Shown here one piece after another: positions 63,675-64,000 of a stretch of DNA of 64,000 bases. Positions within the stretch are counted from its first letter, which is position 1, and the number at the start of each line of letters is the position of its first letter. Location: positions 1 through 64,000 of the forward strand of contig CAJTDS010000011.1 in the NCBI GenBank assembly GCA_910575165.1, written 5' to 3'. The position numbers were made by a program, and so were the translations under genes. The notes beneath the pieces are model-generated. The model saw nothing but the letters and a program-made list of their open reading frames with translations. It made no database searches and was not told the origin of the DNA. This DNA is from Eggerthellaceae bacterium (GTDB lineage Bacteria; Actinomycetota; Coriobacteriia; Coriobacteriales; Eggerthellaceae).

Positions 63675-64000
63675 CTACTGGCGGTAGTGGGCCAGGAAGG
63701 CTTCGAGCTTTCGCACCGCAACGGAGAGGTCCTCGATGCGGGGCAGGTAGACCACGCGGAAGTGGTCGGGCTTGGCCCAGTTGAACCCGCGGCCCGGCAC
63801 CACCAAGATCTTCGTTTCGTGCAGCAGGTCGAAGGCGAACCGCTCGTCGTCGGTGATGTTGAAGCGCCGCACGTCTAGCTTCGGGAAGATGTAGAAGGCG
63901 GCGCTGGGCTTGACCGCGGAGACGCCCGGGATGGCGTTCAGGGCCTCGTAGACGAAGTTGCGCTGGTCGTAGATGCGCCCGCCGGGCACGATGTAGTCGT
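63675..64000 (-). CDS. AlaA-like alanine aminotransferase, C-terminal part
   Basis: The frame is open to the window edge and gives the last 107 residues of a PLP-dependent class I aminotransferase. VPGGRIYDQRNFVYEAL, PGVSAVKPSAAFYIFPKLD, GRGFNWAKPDHFRVVYLP and a short terminal helix resemble the C terminus of AlaA (glutamate-pyruvate aminotransferase). The Arg in HFRVVYLP would bind the substrate carboxylate. The PLP lysine lies outside the window. Confidence 0.85.
   Translation of the reverse strand, partial: DYIVPGGRIYDQRNFVYEALNAIPGVSAVKPSAAFYIFPKLDVRRFNITDDERFAFDLLHETKILVVPGRGFNWAKPDHFRVVYLPRIEDLSVAVRKLEAFLAHYRQ

Overview
The window is high-GC (about 65%) bacterial chromosome that looks like a Coriobacteriia/Eggerthellaceae-type actinobacterium. 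Supporting signs are the actinobacterial nucleoid protein mIHF next to gmk and rpoZ, frequent GTG starts, two apparently leaderless promoters, an anaerobic arginine deiminase operon, PPi-linked energy genes, and a group 3b-like [NiFe] hydrogenase. The assignment is inferred from gene content only. Almost all sequence is coding, and most genes are tightly packed, often with 4-17 bp overlaps.

Layout. 1-170 is the end of an IS3-family element running off the left edge. 229-3624 (minus) holds a small NifX-like protein, a DEAD-box helicase and a GT28 glycolipid glycosyltransferase. tRNA-Glu(UUC) follows, with a promoter that collides head-on with that of hisI-addB-addA (plus). tRNA-Arg(UCU) and an AT-rich 0.55 kb leader precede arcA-arcB-arcC-YfcC transporter (arginine fermentation to ornithine, CO2, NH3 and ATP). 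16.6-19.2 kb is the rpsP-khpA-rimM-trmD-lepB ribosome/secretion cluster. glyQ-glyS, the PPDK regulator and ppdK follow. Next come an apparently catalytically dead Y-family polymerase relative behind tandem operator-like repeats, and mfd. 31.2-34.5 kb (minus) carries a thioesterase, a membrane protein with a duplicated domain, and gltX. 34.8-41.9 kb (plus) is def-fmt-rsmB-glf-GT2-tgt, then tRNA-Pro (minus).

42-51.2 kb (plus) is pyrK-pyrD-pyrF, mihF-gmk-rpoZ-thiI, then a four-subunit [NiFe] hydrogenase in the order of the soluble NAD(P)-linked enzymes. The large subunit ends exactly at the final His of its nickel-binding motif. dinB meets a convergent elp3, which is divergent from a Trm9-like methyltransferase. 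A DegV protein, a membrane pyrophosphatase, two tandem YhgE/Pip proteins and the C-terminal part of an AlaA-like aminotransferase end the window.

Themes. Translation and tRNA modification are over-represented (trmD, rimM, rsmB, tgt, thiI, elp3, the Trm9-like gene, def, fmt, three aminoacyl-tRNA synthetase genes). The most interesting candidate system is elp3 with the divergent Trm9-like methyltransferase, a possible bacterial route to mcm5U34, the eukaryotic-type wobble modification. tRNA-Glu(UUC) and tRNA-Arg(UCU), both classical targets in yeast, lie in the same window. Energy genes fit an anaerobe that conserves energy through arginine, PPi and H2/NAD(P)H. No CRISPR array, prophage or rRNA gene was seen.
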